Notes: generated by a model not told the origin, from the sequence alone. A stretch of DNA of 64,000 nt from JBGAWK01 sp044227665 (GCA_044227665.1 JBGAWK010000008.1:8898-72897); one strand, 5' to 3'. Shown: positions 9,636-18,358, counted from the stretch's first letter. Numbers and translations are program-made.

Positions 9636-10361
9636 ATGCCTTTGCCATTAATAGCCATATTAGGAGGGCTAAGTGTAGGAATCTTAGGGTCTTTACACTG
9701 TGTAGGCATGTGCGGACCTATAGCCTTGGCGATACCCTTGCATGGATATGTCGGCATCCAAAGGTATATTACTATTTTTGCCTATAATATAGGGAGGGCA
9801 GTAACCTATGCCATTTTAGGTGCTATGATGGGTATGATAGGAGCGTCTATGAGCTTTTTTGGGTGGCAACAGAAAATATCTGTCATCAGCGGCATAATTA
9901 TATTGTTATTACTGATAAAAAGTCAGTGGTCGAATTATTCTATCCCCATTTTAGATACTTTTTTTTCTAAGGTAAAACTGTATATGCAAAGATTTCTGAA
10001 TCCCAATATGGGATGGGGTGGTCGCTTTGCATTAGGGATGCTCAATGGGTTGCTGCCATGTGGATTGGTATATATTGCCTTGGCATCTGCACTAGCAATG
10101 ACATCTGTTCCTCAAAGTAGTATATATATGTTTTTTTTTGGAGTAGGTACTATCCCTGCCATGTTTAGTATTTCATTTTTTCAAAAACCAGTGTTGGCAT
10201 TTTTAAGGGGCAATGGAAAATATATAGTTAATATATTTGTAATGGTTATGGCAGTAATGCTGATACTCCGAGGTCTGGGATTAGGTATTCCCTACCTTAG
10301 CCCCAAGCTGGATGTATCACAAGAGAATACCACAGTAGATTGCTGTCATAAGAAAAAATAG
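9636..10361 (+). CDS. SafE/UreH-like membrane protein of the cbb3 cluster
   Basis: A 241-residue protein with about six membrane helices of the sulfite exporter TauE/SafE (urease accessory UreH-type) family. The first helix contains G-S-L-H-C-V-G-M-C-G-P, a His/Cys motif typical of this subfamily, and a later helix has L-N-G-L-L-P-C-G; the C-terminus ends in DCCHKKK. These metal- or thiol-ready residues, together with its position directly after ccoH, suggest a role in copper or thiol handling for oxidase maturation rather than sulfite export (inference). Confidence 0.85.
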   Translation: MPLPLIAILGGLSVGILGSLHCVGMCGPIALAIPLHGYVGIQRYITIFAYNIGRAVTYAILGAMMGMIGASMSFFGWQQKISVISGIIILLLLIKSQWSNYSIPILDTFFSKVKLYMQRFLNPNMGWGGRFALGMLNGLLPCGLVYIALASALAMTSVPQSSIYMFFFGVGTIPAMFSISFFQKPVLAFLRGNGKYIVNIFVMVMAVMLILRGLGLGIPYLSPKLDVSQENTTVDCCHKKK

Positions 10362-10363
10362 TG

Positions 10364-11554
10364 TTATAAGCAGCTATATACTGCATCTTTCAGGGCTTCA
10401 TCTCTGGGGTCTCTAGCTACATACGCATTCATGCGATTCATTACATACGCTATGCCTAGCTTATGGTCAGGATCGGCATATACCGCCGAACCACCGGCAC
10501 CGAAGCTGCATATACCTCTGTTGCTTTTTCCGAAATTTCTATAATCACAGGACTTTGCAAAGCCCAAATGGAAGGGTACATCTACATGTATCGCAATATC
10601 TTTGGTAGAAAGTCTTGGCAATTCCGCAGGTTCTTCCAATAAATCTATAGTTTTTTGCTGAAATGCTAGTTTTTGTCCGCCGCAGGCAATCTCACCGTAT
10701 AACTTTGCCAAGCTTAATGCCGAACTATATCCGTTACCTGCTCCCAACGGTACTGTCCTAAACGAAGGCTCATTGAGAGAACGTATATTGGTAGCAAAGG
10801 GTAAGTTTATCAAAGACCTTCCAAACAAAAAACCATGTTTTAGCATATCTCGCATAGGCAATAATGGCAGAAAAGAAGCAGCACCCTCTACGAGTGAGCT
10901 GAAATCCAAGGGTATTAATTCCGCGACTTTTGCTGATGTATAATACCTAGGCAAGCCTATGTGGATGTCTAAATCCAGAGGGGCGGCAATTTCTTCTTCA
11001 AAAAACTGATGGATATGTCTCCCTTTGGGATCTACTCTATACAGAATTTCATTTTGGTACATGGCTATAGTCCAAGCATGATATCCCTGATAGTCTCCCG
11101 GGTTCCACAGGGGTTTCTGTCTCGCCAGTATTTCGGATAGCCGCTTTTCATCTTTGAGTAAGGTTTTAGTGATAAAAGTGTCTGTAGCACATAGTCCTGC
11201 TTGGTGAGAGAGCAGCTGGCGTACGGTTATTCTTTCTTTGCCATTCTGTGCAAATTCTTTCCAGTATTGTGCTACTGGCGCATCTACGTCTATCCATCCA
11301 TAGTCTATAGCTTTTAGGAATGCCAAAGAAGAGAGCCCTTTGGTGGTAGAAAATAATATACATACGGTGTTTTCCTCCCACCTGGAAGAATGGGAGGAAT
11401 CGCAGTAGCCGCCCCATAGGCTTACGACCGTCTTATTATCTCTTACGACGGCACAGGCAGCACCCACTTCTCTACGTTTACTGAAATTTTCTAGGAATAC
11501 CTCCTTTACCTTCTCAAAACCCGGCTGCACATAGCCGTATATTTCAGGCTTCAT
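10364..11554 (-). CDS. Serine hydrolase of the beta-lactamase/EstB esterase family
   Basis: A 396-residue class C beta-lactamase-fold protein. The catalytic S-x-x-K is S69-T-T-K72, and a Tyr near residue 160 (GYHAWT) stands where EstB-type esterases have the base. No signal peptide is seen, so it is probably cytosolic, which argues for an esterase rather than a beta-lactamase. It is the last gene of a three-gene operon after an acyltransferase and an SDR protein, with no gap to the latter, hinting at a lipid or ester substrate. It converges with the cbb3 operon with 2 nt between stops. Confidence 0.88.
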   Translation of the reverse strand: MKPEIYGYVQPGFEKVKEVFLENFSKRREVGAACAVVRDNKTVVSLWGGYCDSSHSSRWEENTVCILFSTTKGLSSLAFLKAIDYGWIDVDAPVAQYWKEFAQNGKERITVRQLLSHQAGLCATDTFITKTLLKDEKRLSEILARQKPLWNPGDYQGYHAWTIAMYQNEILYRVDPKGRHIHQFFEEEIAAPLDLDIHIGLPRYYTSAKVAELIPLDFSSLVEGAASFLPLLPMRDMLKHGFLFGRSLINLPFATNIRSLNEPSFRTVPLGAGNGYSSALSLAKLYGEIACGGQKLAFQQKTIDLLEEPAELPRLSTKDIAIHVDVPFHLGFAKSCDYRNFGKSNRGICSFGAGGSAVYADPDHKLGIAYVMNRMNAYVARDPRDEALKDAVYSCL

Positions 11555-12493
11555 TTATTTTATAGATTTGTAGTAGGTAAATATATCTTCTAGGGATTTC
11601 TGAGGGGTAAAATCAAAAGTTTTGGCAAATAAACTCCCGTCAATGATTACAGGAAATTTATAATAATTGAGAAGATATGGGGGGAAAATAGCCGATTTTA
11701 CTAATCCTGCTATACGAAATGTAAGTGCTGGGGGGATAGATGGTACTGGAATTGGCGTACTTCCTGATTGCTTGATGGCATCCTGAAAAGATATATAGTC
11801 ATCAGGAGCTACATTATATAATCCGGGTATATTTTTTTCAAAAGCATTACATATTGCATCACGCATATCATCTATATGTATGTATTGCATTAGTGGAGAA
11901 AAACCTAGTACTACAGGAGAAAACTTGGAAGCCAGCAGCTTACTAAAAGTATTGCGAACGCCAGGACCTGCAATATTGCAGGGTCTAAGGATGGTAATAT
12001 TTAGCTCTGGATATTTGTACATATAGATATTTGCTAAGTTGTCCAACTCTACAGTATCTACTAAGTCCATGGTAAGCTCTGATGCTTTAATGGGTGTTTT
12101 CTCGTCCAATAGCGACGGATTGTAAGGGCTTGCACCATATACGAAATAGGTGGACAGTACCAATGTTTTGGGTACATTATATTTTTTACAAAGGTCAAAG
12201 AGTTTGCGTGTGCCTATGACATTAGCATTGAAGCGTGTAAAGCGATTCAGCTCACTGGCACCGATACGACCTAAGTGTATTAATCCTTCAAATTCATGCT
12301 CCCTGAAAATATCCTCAAAAATCCTTTTGTTAAAATCTACTTTATAACTCTCCACAGGGATACCTAGATCTACTTTATTTCGAAAATCTACAGCGATTAT
12401 TTTATAATTTTTTTTGAGCTTTTCAATAACTTTTTTTGCAAGAGCGCCGCCGGCACCTGTTATTAATAATTTCTTTTGCGCAGTTCTAGCCAT
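11555..12493 (-). CDS. NAD-dependent epimerase/dehydratase-like SDR protein
   Basis: A 312-residue extended short-chain dehydrogenase fold. The N-terminal nucleotide motif T-G-A-G-G-A-L-A is present, as are the middle strand L-S-T-Y-F-V-Y-G and the substrate-domain motif L-R-P-C-N-I-A-G-P-G. The usual catalytic Y-x-x-x-K is not visible: the aligned stretch reads MDLVDTVELDNLA. It may therefore be catalytically altered or a binding protein. It is sandwiched between an acyltransferase (3 nt upstream) and an esterase (no gap), so lipid modification is a reasonable but unproven context. Confidence 0.85.
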   Translation of the reverse strand: MARTAQKKLLITGAGGALAKKVIEKLKKNYKIIAVDFRNKVDLGIPVESYKVDFNKRIFEDIFREHEFEGLIHLGRIGASELNRFTRFNANVIGTRKLFDLCKKYNVPKTLVLSTYFVYGASPYNPSLLDEKTPIKASELTMDLVDTVELDNLANIYMYKYPELNITILRPCNIAGPGVRNTFSKLLASKFSPVVLGFSPLMQYIHIDDMRDAICNAFEKNIPGLYNVAPDDYISFQDAIKQSGSTPIPVPSIPPALTFRIAGLVKSAIFPPYLLNYYKFPVIIDGSLFAKTFDFTPQKSLEDIFTYYKSIK

Positions 12494-12496
12494 ATC

Positions 12497-13291
12497 TTAA
12501 AAAATTGAAGTTCTTTTTGCCAGTCCCAAGTCTATAAGACTTCGGATTTCGGATTTTACGGTATTTACACGGTCGGTAACTTTATATTCCAGATGTGTGT
12601 CGTTTTCAAAGTATAGGGGTTTCCCAAAATGCAAGAATACTTTGGAAGGAAAGATAAAAGGGATGACTAGAGGAGCATAAGGAATACCCATCATTTTTGC
12701 CAGAGACTTCATGTCTGTGAGGGAGATGATAGTTTCTTCACATCCTACTACGCCTACAGGGATTATCGGCGCATTTTGTTTCATGGCTAGATGCATAAAG
12801 CCATTGCCAAATCGCTCTAGTTGGTATCTATTTTTGAAGACTTTGCCAGCACCTCTAGCACCTTCTGGGAATACGATTACCGCTTCCTCCATGTCTAGCA
12901 TACGCTCGCAGTTGGTGGTGTCGCCGATTACAGCACCCATGCTGTTTAGCCAGTTGCCTACAAAGGGTACCGATGGCAAGAATTTTTCTATCATTGCTTT
13001 TGGGGCTCTGGGACCCAGCGTATTGGTAAGCATAGCATAAGCTACTAGCATACCGTCCAAGGGCAATTGACCACTATGGTTAGGGATTATTAAACACCGA
13101 CCGTCTTTGGGAATATTTTCCAGTCCATACGCTTCTACCCTAAAGTATTGTTCATAAATCGTCTTCACGAAAGATAGGGTATTCTTCAGTTGGTTTTTAT
13201 TAAAACCCCAAGGGTCATAGCCGAAGCTGCCTACCTTATTAGGGAAAAGCTCTATTAGTTCATCTACATTATTGCGTATATTATCACTCAT
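12497..13291 (-). CDS. Lysophospholipid acyltransferase family protein (PlsC-like)
   Basis: A 264-residue acyltransferase. It has the N-H-x6-D-G variant of the catalytic motif (NHSGQLPLDG) and the downstream FPEGARG motif that binds the phosphate of the acceptor. It would transfer an acyl chain from acyl-ACP or acyl-CoA to a lysolipid or similar alcohol at the membrane. It is the first gene of the operon with the SDR protein and serine hydrolase. It is not the canonical PlsC, which has H-x4-D, so the acceptor is unknown. Confidence 0.9.
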   Translation of the reverse strand: MSDNIRNNVDELIELFPNKVGSFGYDPWGFNKNQLKNTLSFVKTIYEQYFRVEAYGLENIPKDGRCLIIPNHSGQLPLDGMLVAYAMLTNTLGPRAPKAMIEKFLPSVPFVGNWLNSMGAVIGDTTNCERMLDMEEAVIVFPEGARGAGKVFKNRYQLERFGNGFMHLAMKQNAPIIPVGVVGCEETIISLTDMKSLAKMMGIPYAPLVIPFIFPSKVFLHFGKPLYFENDTHLEYKVTDRVNTVKSEIRSLIDLGLAKRTSIF

Positions 13292-13348
13292 ATTTATTTA
13301 TGGAAATAAAAATACTTAATTTTTAAAAAATAGGAGGTAATAAATATT

Positions 13349-14650
13349 TTAAGTCTTAGCCTGATAAATTTCAAGGATTTCATTGACGATATAGAAGCTG
13401 CCCGTAATTAGGATGATATCTTTGTCGGTAGCTGTGGATAATGCATATCGCAAGGCAGATGAAGGACATGGAAATGTCTTATAAGAATAGCAGGAAGGGC
13501 TGAAATACGATGACAGCGTATCTATATCCATCTTTCGTGGCGTATTGGGCTGGGTAAGTATATATTCAGCCTCTAATGGCAAAATTGGAAGTATTGCCTT
13601 AATATCTTTATCTCTAAGTGTGCCGTAAATTATCCATAGAGATTGATAAGTATAGTTCTTGATATTTTCAAAAACGCTTTTCAGTCCATCTTCATTATGC
13701 GCTACATCTACAATGAGCAAGGGTTTTTCTTGTAATATCTGCCATCGTCCCGATAATCCTGTGAGAGCATGGACTTCTTCAATACCCGTCTTTATGGCGT
13801 GAAAAGTAATGGGTAATATGTCCGATTTATTCCATATTTCTATGGTCGCTAATACCGTCTTTATATTTTCATATTGATAATCGGAATAAAAATTATTTTT
13901 TATATATATATTGTAATCAATTAAATATATTAAATATTTATACTTATTATTTAATATAAAATTATTATCATCATATACTTCCTGTGCAAAGTATAGCGGT
14001 GCATTTTTGAGGTTTGCCGTATCTATAAAAATTGCATCAGTTTCAGGTTCTTTTCTCCCTATCACCACAGGTGTATTTTCTTTAATTATTCCGGCTTTCT
14101 CCGTAGCAATAGTGGCAAGGGTATCTCCTAGCATATCCTTATGGTCAAAACTGATATTGGTAATCACACTCAACTGTGGTCTGATAATATTGGTAGAATC
14201 GAGTCTTCCTCCCAGTCCAGTTTCTATTATGGCTATATCTACATTTTTTTTTGCAAAATAATCGAATGCCATGGCTACTGTAATCTCGAAAAAAGAGGGT
14301 TGTATTTTTTCGATAATAGCTTTATGATTTCTTACGAAGGAGGTGACATAATTCTTTGATGCCATCTTGCCGTTGTGGCGAATCCTTTCCCTGAAATCTA
14401 TAAGATGAGGTGATGTGTATAGTCCGGTATTATAGCCCTGCGCTTGAAATATAGCAGCAAGCATGTGAGAGGTAGAGCCTTTGCCATTAGTGCCGGCGAT
14501 GTGAATACTTCTGAATTTTTGATGAGGGTTGCCTAGGTAGGCACATAGTAATTCTATATTATGCAAACCCTTTTTTATAGCATTTTTACCATGTTTTGAA
14601 AACATAGGCAATTGCTCATAGAGATATTCTATTGTTTTATTATAATTCAT
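13349..14650 (-). CDS. folC: Bifunctional folylpolyglutamate/dihydrofolate synthase
   Basis: A 433-residue Mur-ligase-family enzyme. The P-loop G-T-N-G-K-G-S-T lies near residue 54, with the family motifs T-S-P-H-L and E-T-G-L-G-G-R-L-D-S-T-N following, and a C-terminal domain containing DVAHN. It adds glutamate to folates and may also make dihydrofolate from dihydropteroate. The stretch coding residues about 228-262 is unusually AT-rich and Tyr/Asn/Ile-rich, probably a surface insertion. Stands alone between the acyltransferase operon and the nucleoside phosphorylase. Confidence 0.95.
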   Translation of the reverse strand: MNYNKTIEYLYEQLPMFSKHGKNAIKKGLHNIELLCAYLGNPHQKFRSIHIAGTNGKGSTSHMLAAIFQAQGYNTGLYTSPHLIDFRERIRHNGKMASKNYVTSFVRNHKAIIEKIQPSFFEITVAMAFDYFAKKNVDIAIIETGLGGRLDSTNIIRPQLSVITNISFDHKDMLGDTLATIATEKAGIIKENTPVVIGRKEPETDAIFIDTANLKNAPLYFAQEVYDDNNFILNNKYKYLIYLIDYNIYIKNNFYSDYQYENIKTVLATIEIWNKSDILPITFHAIKTGIEEVHALTGLSGRWQILQEKPLLIVDVAHNEDGLKSVFENIKNYTYQSLWIIYGTLRDKDIKAILPILPLEAEYILTQPNTPRKMDIDTLSSYFSPSCYSYKTFPCPSSALRYALSTATDKDIILITGSFYIVNEILEIYQAKT

Positions 14651-14689
14651 TGAATTATAAATTAGTATAAAATATTTTAAGCTATAAAG

Positions 14690-15547
14690 TTAAATCTTAC
14701 TTAATATATTTTGTATCATTTTATCTACTGCGGCGAGTGGGTCTTTGCTGAAAGTGCCTCTACTTCTATTCGCAATTATGGCATTGATAGATAATGCTCT
14801 ATGCCCTAGCATCTCTGACAGCCCATATATTGCAGAAGTTTCCATTTCCATGTTGGTAATTCTATGTTCTCCCATACGGATATTGCAGAGCATATCTATA
14901 TAATTTTTATTTTTTACTGCGGCACGAACCATTCTACCTTGAGGTCCGTAAAATCCCGTATTAGTAATCGTCACACCTTTATCCAAATCATAAGCGTATT
15001 TGTTCAGCAAATCTTCATTGCAGGAAGTGATAAAGGGGGTAATGCCAAAATCTTTGATAGCTGGATATAGTAAGTCATTCCAGTCGGTAAACTTAGAATT
15101 ATAATCATAATAACCCAAAAGCCCGTCAAGACCAATACCGTATGCTGATGCGATATATGTATCTACTTCCATATCAGCTTGTATGCCACCACTAGTACCC
15201 AAGCGTATGACATCTATAGAGCTAATAGTATCTTTTACAGTTCTAGTTTCAAAGTCTATGTTGACTAAGGCATCAAGCTCATTCAATACAATATCTATAT
15301 TATCGGTACCTATGCCCGTAGATAAGCAAGTAATACGCTTGTTGCCAATATATCCTGTTTCGGAGAGAAACTCTCTATGTTGTTTTTTTACTTCTATACT
15401 ATCAAAGTATTTTGAGACCTGCGATACCCTATCAGGATCTCCTACTACAAATACTAATGATGCCAACTCCTCCGGACGTAGGGCTAAGTGATATATACTG
15501 CCATCAGGGCTGATGATGAGTTCAGATTCGGGAATTCTATTTTTCAT
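14690..15547 (-). CDS. Nucleoside phosphorylase (uridine phosphorylase type)
   Basis: A 285-residue PNP/UDP family enzyme. The phosphate-binding start V-V-G-D-P-D-R-V, the central L-G-T-S-G-G and the C-terminal nucleoside motif M-E-M-E-T-S-A are all in place. It cleaves nucleosides with phosphate to a base and (deoxy)ribose-1-phosphate in the cytosol. The second half (NAII-A-N-R) fits the Bacteroidota uridine/purine phosphorylase-like group; the exact base preference cannot be read from the sequence. It lies 40 nt upstream of folC on the same strand. Confidence 0.9.
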   Translation of the reverse strand: MKNRIPESELIISPDGSIYHLALRPEELASLVFVVGDPDRVSQVSKYFDSIEVKKQHREFLSETGYIGNKRITCLSTGIGTDNIDIVLNELDALVNIDFETRTVKDTISSIDVIRLGTSGGIQADMEVDTYIASAYGIGLDGLLGYYDYNSKFTDWNDLLYPAIKDFGITPFITSCNEDLLNKYAYDLDKGVTITNTGFYGPQGRMVRAAVKNKNYIDMLCNIRMGEHRITNMEMETSAIYGLSEMLGHRALSINAIIANRSRGTFSKDPLAAVDKMIQNILSKI

Positions 15548-15948
15548 ATCTATATAGACTATTATATTTCATGGCGAATATCCGAAATTTATATATGGTA
15601 TTGATAATTAATTTGGGATATATACCATACAGCAGATAAAAGAAAGTTACTGAATTGTATAAATAGGCTCGGATCTTTTTAATTTGATTATGGAAAATCT
15701 TGAATATTTTTTTAGCAATGAACATTCTATTGTTACGCAAAACTAAAACAACCCCATCGTTTTTAGATGCCGAATACGCTAGGGACTATCTACCTAGCTT
15801 AGGAATAAAAAGTGTATAACTAGCTTTTCTTGAAGGATATAATTAGCCAAAAATAATAGTGGGTTAACTCATAGAATTAACCCACTAACTGACATTTCTA
15901 TAGAACCGCTATAGTATCCCTACTATTTTCGTTGTATAGATAAAATCA
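15548..15948. other. Intergenic region with a hairpin
   Basis: About 400 nt without a convincing gene. An 11-bp perfect inverted repeat (TAGTGGGTTAA, 15857-15867, and its complement at 15877-15887, 9-nt loop) lies 60 nt from the rpsP terminator. A minus-strand frame at 15537-15740 (67 codons, hydrophobic middle) overlaps the phosphorylase start by 11 nt and has no family features. A short plus-strand frame at about 15730-15819 (28 codons) ends in LPSLGIKSV and looks like a fragment of something, but it is unassignable. Confidence 0.5.
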
Positions 15949-15994
15949 AAGCCTAATAGACAAAATACGTAGCAGCATTTTGTCTATTAGGCTT
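15949..15994 (-). terminator. Strong hairpin terminator of rpsP
   Basis: A perfect 18-bp stem (15949-15966 with 15977-15994) and a 10-nt loop. On the minus strand it lies 22 nt after the rpsP stop and is followed by a T-rich run (TTTGATTTTAT). The stem is unusually long for a simple intrinsic terminator. Confidence 0.8.
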
Positions 15995-16015
15995 CTTTGA
16001 CGTTGAAAATATTAT

Positions 16016-16561
16016 TTATTCTTGTGTTTCTGTAGCTTCGGATGTAATCTCACTTGCTTCCGCAGTGGACTCAGCATTTTCTGTGACGTCCTCTTGCTCT
16101 TCCGTCTCTTCCGTAACTATAGCTTTTTGCAACCTTGCTGCTGCTTTTGCTGCACCAGAGCCTATGATAGCTTTGTGTTTAGCCTCTTTTTCAGCTTTAG
16201 CTTTCTCTTGGTGATCCAATACTTTGCCTTGGTGAGACTGTACCCATTCAGCAAATTTTGCTTCTGCCGCTTCCAGGTCAAAAGAACCTTTGGCAACACC
16301 TCTTAGTAAATGTTTTTTGTACAACACCCCTTTGTAACGCAAGATTGCGTTAGCTGTATTGGTAGGTTCTGCTCCGTCCTGAAGCCACTTAACGGCTTTG
16401 TCCACATCCAAGGATATCTGTGCAGGCACAGTAGTAGGATTGTAGTTGCCAATGAGCTCGATAAATTTACCGTCTCTTCTCGCACGGCTGTCTGCCACTA
16501 CGATTCGGTAGAAAGGCTTACCTTTCTTACCCATTCTTTGAAGTCTGATTCTTACTGCCAT
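16016..16561 (-). CDS. rpsP: 30S ribosomal protein S16
   Basis: Begins with the S16 signature MAVRIRLQRMGKKGKPFYR and continues with RIVVADSRARRDGKFIE. At 181 residues it is about twice the E. coli length: after the conserved domain (about 1-85) it has an Ala/Lys-rich helix and a Glu/Thr-rich acidic tail. Long S16 tails are usual in Bacteroidota. It is monocistronic here, with its own promoter upstream and terminator downstream. Confidence 0.98.
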   Translation of the reverse strand: MAVRIRLQRMGKKGKPFYRIVVADSRARRDGKFIELIGNYNPTTVPAQISLDVDKAVKWLQDGAEPTNTANAILRYKGVLYKKHLLRGVAKGSFDLEAAEAKFAEWVQSHQGKVLDHQEKAKAEKEAKHKAIIGSGAAKAAARLQKAIVTEETEEQEDVTENAESTAEASEITSEATETQE

Positions 16562-16630
16562 AATTAATATGTTTTTTAGTTTTAATGCCGTAGTGGCTAT
16601 GAATAGCTATTACGGGTGTAAAACGAGGCG

Positions 16631-16661
16631 CAAAGATAGTAAGTTTTGCGAAAAATCACAA
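16631..16661 (-). promoter_or_regulatory. rpsP promoter
   Basis: On the minus strand TTG (16661-16659) is followed after 20 nt by TATCTTTG (16638-16631) and C, an excellent match to the Bacteroidota -33/-7 promoter. The predicted start gives a leader of about 65 nt before the rpsP ATG, unlike the very short leaders seen elsewhere in the window. Confidence 0.8.
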
Positions 16662-16819
16662 TGTTTTTTTTGACATTACATAGTATAATCATGAATTATA
16701 GCTTGTGTTCTTACGATTAAATTAATATTTCTATGTATTAAATATAGTAAAACAGCCAATTCTCCCACTTAGCATAGGACGATAACGAGACTTTAAAACT
16801 TGATTTTAATAATATCATA

Positions 16820-17077
16820 CGACTGAAAAATGTAACGAATTAGATAGCAGAAAAAGAAGCAAAAGCTCGAATTACAATCAATAAATTCCTTCAAGAGTAA
16901 GGGGAGGCTGCTTTGATACAGACAAAGGTATAGCAACCATATAAATTACAATCCTACACCAAAATGGACGATTTAGGTAAGGATTTTGAATATTCAATAA
17001 ACCGTTTCATTGACTGTTATTGCGTAAGTTTAAGAAAAATGGTACTGAAACTATTCCGTGTGACTCTGGATAATTAA
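16820..17077 (+). pseudogene. Decayed fragment of a type I restriction HsdR subunit
   Basis: One continuous frame, read through three internal stops (16841, 16898, 16931), gives KNVTN-stop-IAEKEAKARITINKFLQE-stop ... YTKMDDLGKDFEYSINRFID. This follows the N-terminus of HsdR-like proteins (pattern E-x-x-A-R-x-x-I-N-K-L-L-E-E ... K-x-D-D-L-G-x-D-F-E-x-x-x-N-G-F-I-D). The match fades after about codon 70. No other HsdR, HsdM or HsdS sequence is recognisable nearby. Family memory only; a protein search with the stops masked would decide. Confidence 0.6.
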
Positions 17078-17188
17078 GGCTCAATTTCCACCATTCCATA
17101 CAAAAAGATATTGACGCTCATAGCGCATCTCATCATAACCTATAAATAAGCGAAATCATTTTCTAAAATTTTTCATAATATTTGTAAG

Positions 17189-17196
17189 TATTTTTA
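17189..17196 (+). promoter_or_regulatory. Variant -7 element (TATTTTTA) next to a start codon
   Basis: TATTTTTA followed by 4 nt and then ATG (17201). It matches TAnnTTTG except for the final base. The same arrangement occurs before four other genes in the window, which argues against chance. Confidence 0.4.
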
Positions 17197-17200
17197 CTAA

Positions 17201-17905
17201 ATGAAACTTGTGAATTTGAATAGTATAAACATAGCGGCTATGCGTGGGATGATTTTACTTTTAATTTCTGCTGCACTCTTGTCATGCAGTAAAGAAGATA
17301 AGGTAAGTACCGTATTACAACTTATGGTGACAGATACTTCAGGCAATGTAGTACCCAATGCAGAAGTATGGCTATATCGCTATCGCAACTATTGGTCTGA
17401 AAATACTAAGGCTATAAGCGGACCTATATATACAGATAATAATGGAGTAGTATCTATTCCTAACCTTGAAGATGTAATCTATTATTTTTGGGTACACAAG
17501 GGGGACGCCAATAATCACTTTACGGTTCATCATACCGAAAAAGCATTAAAGACTAATAATGTGAATACTTTTAATGTAAAAATAAGACCACTCACTACCT
17601 TGGAGCATAATATGACCGGAGATGGCAGCAAGGTGTGGAAGTTGCTAAAGCTAAAAACGCCTGACGGCACACCATTATTTGACTATCCTGTACTTACCGA
17701 TATGCGTAGTAATGGAACATGGTACGATAGCAATGGACGCTTAGGATTGTGGTGGTTTAGTGATAATGAAAAAAAGATGTATTATGACTATGCCGCTACA
17801 GGTGCCATAGTAGAGAGTAAAATTCTTGAGCTTACTGAAGATTATTTTCAGGCAGAGATTGATTTCTTTGGTATTCGTATGCAGATAGAGATGGTGCCAG
17901 AATAA
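17201..17905 (+). CDS. Lipoprotein with a carboxypeptidase-regulatory-like domain
   Basis: A 234-residue secreted lipoprotein. The signal peptide ends at the lipobox A-L-L-S-C (Cys about 29), followed by SKEDK. Residues about 36-120 look like an Ig-type repeat (VLQLMVTDTSGNVVPNAEV, then D-N-N-G-V-V-S-I-P), as in carboxypeptidase-regulatory-like domains. The C-terminal half (W-K-L-L-K-L, aromatic-rich strands) resembles a small beta-barrel or lipocalin-like fold, with no family assigned. A start at 17240 would also give a signal peptide. The gene ends 34 nt before rnpB. Confidence 0.75.
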   Translation: MKLVNLNSINIAAMRGMILLLISAALLSCSKEDKVSTVLQLMVTDTSGNVVPNAEVWLYRYRNYWSENTKAISGPIYTDNNGVVSIPNLEDVIYYFWVHKGDANNHFTVHHTEKALKTNNVNTFNVKIRPLTTLEHNMTGDGSKVWKLLKLKTPDGTPLFDYPVLTDMRSNGTWYDSNGRLGLWWFSDNEKKMYYDYAATGAIVESKILELTEDYFQAEIDFFGIRMQIEMVPE

Positions 17906-17927
17906 TATATTTTGCTGTAAATTTTAG

Positions 17928-17935
17928 TACCTTTG
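17928..17935 (+). promoter_or_regulatory. rnpB -7 promoter element (TACCTTTG)
   Basis: Perfect TAnnTTTG match located 4 nt before the first base of the P1 helix of RNase P RNA. Because the 5' end of this RNA is fixed by its structure, it serves as an internal ruler for the distance between the -7 element and the transcription start in this genome. Confidence 0.75.
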
Positions 17936-17939
17936 CACA

Positions 17940-18273
17940 AGGCAGGTAGTGTTGTCGCTCTGTGAAAACAGGGAGGAAAGTCCGGGCAGCAACAAACATT
18001 CCGCCACCTAACAGGTGGTGATAGGAGATATCAGGAAAGTGCCACAGAAAATATACTCGCCTTGGCGAGTGTGAAAGTGCGATGGAGTAGCAATATTCCA
18101 TCCGGGCAAACCCCGGAAGCTGAAAGCTCAAATATATCCTGACTGTGGAGTCGTTTGTCTCTCGTCTGCGGACATCAGGAAGGGTAGAGTGATAGAGGCT
18201 GTCGGCGACGACAGTCCCAGATAAATGACAATAATCTCTTAGGAGATACAGAATCCGGCTTATATACCTGCCT
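17940..18273 (+). ncRNA. rnpB: RNase P RNA (class A)
   Basis: The catalytic RNA of RNase P, which trims tRNA 5' leaders. Conserved landmarks in order: P1 5' strand AGGCAGGTA (17940-17948), GAGGAAAGTCCGGGC in the CR I region, ACAGAAAATATAC, GTGAAAGTGCG, AGATAAATGACAATAATC, and ACAGAATCCGGCTTAT in CR V. P1 closes with TACCTGCCT at 18265-18273. Length (about 334 nt) suits a bacterial type A molecule. Lies between two plus-strand protein genes with its own promoter and terminator. Confidence 0.96.
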
Positions 18274-18282
18274 ATTTTTTTT
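18265..18282 (+). terminator. Terminator of rnpB
   Basis: The 3' strand of the P1 helix is followed by A and a run of eight T (18275-18282), so the last helix plus T-run can terminate transcription. Confidence 0.6.
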
Positions 18283-18358
18283 ATAATTATGAATATGAGT
18301 TTTCGTTTTTATATAGTTATACTATTTTTAACGTCTATATAGTCATTGTATATTTAGA

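Noticed and set aside
10364..11554. Serine hydrolase as an antibiotic-resistance beta-lactamase
   Set aside because: It has no signal peptide and matches the EstB-type esterase group; S-x-x-K alone does not show beta-lactamase activity.
15537..15740. 67-codon minus-strand frame overlapping the phosphorylase start
   Set aside because: Composition is Ile/Tyr/Lys/Phe rich as expected from AT-rich non-coding DNA, it has no family features, and it overlaps a firm gene.
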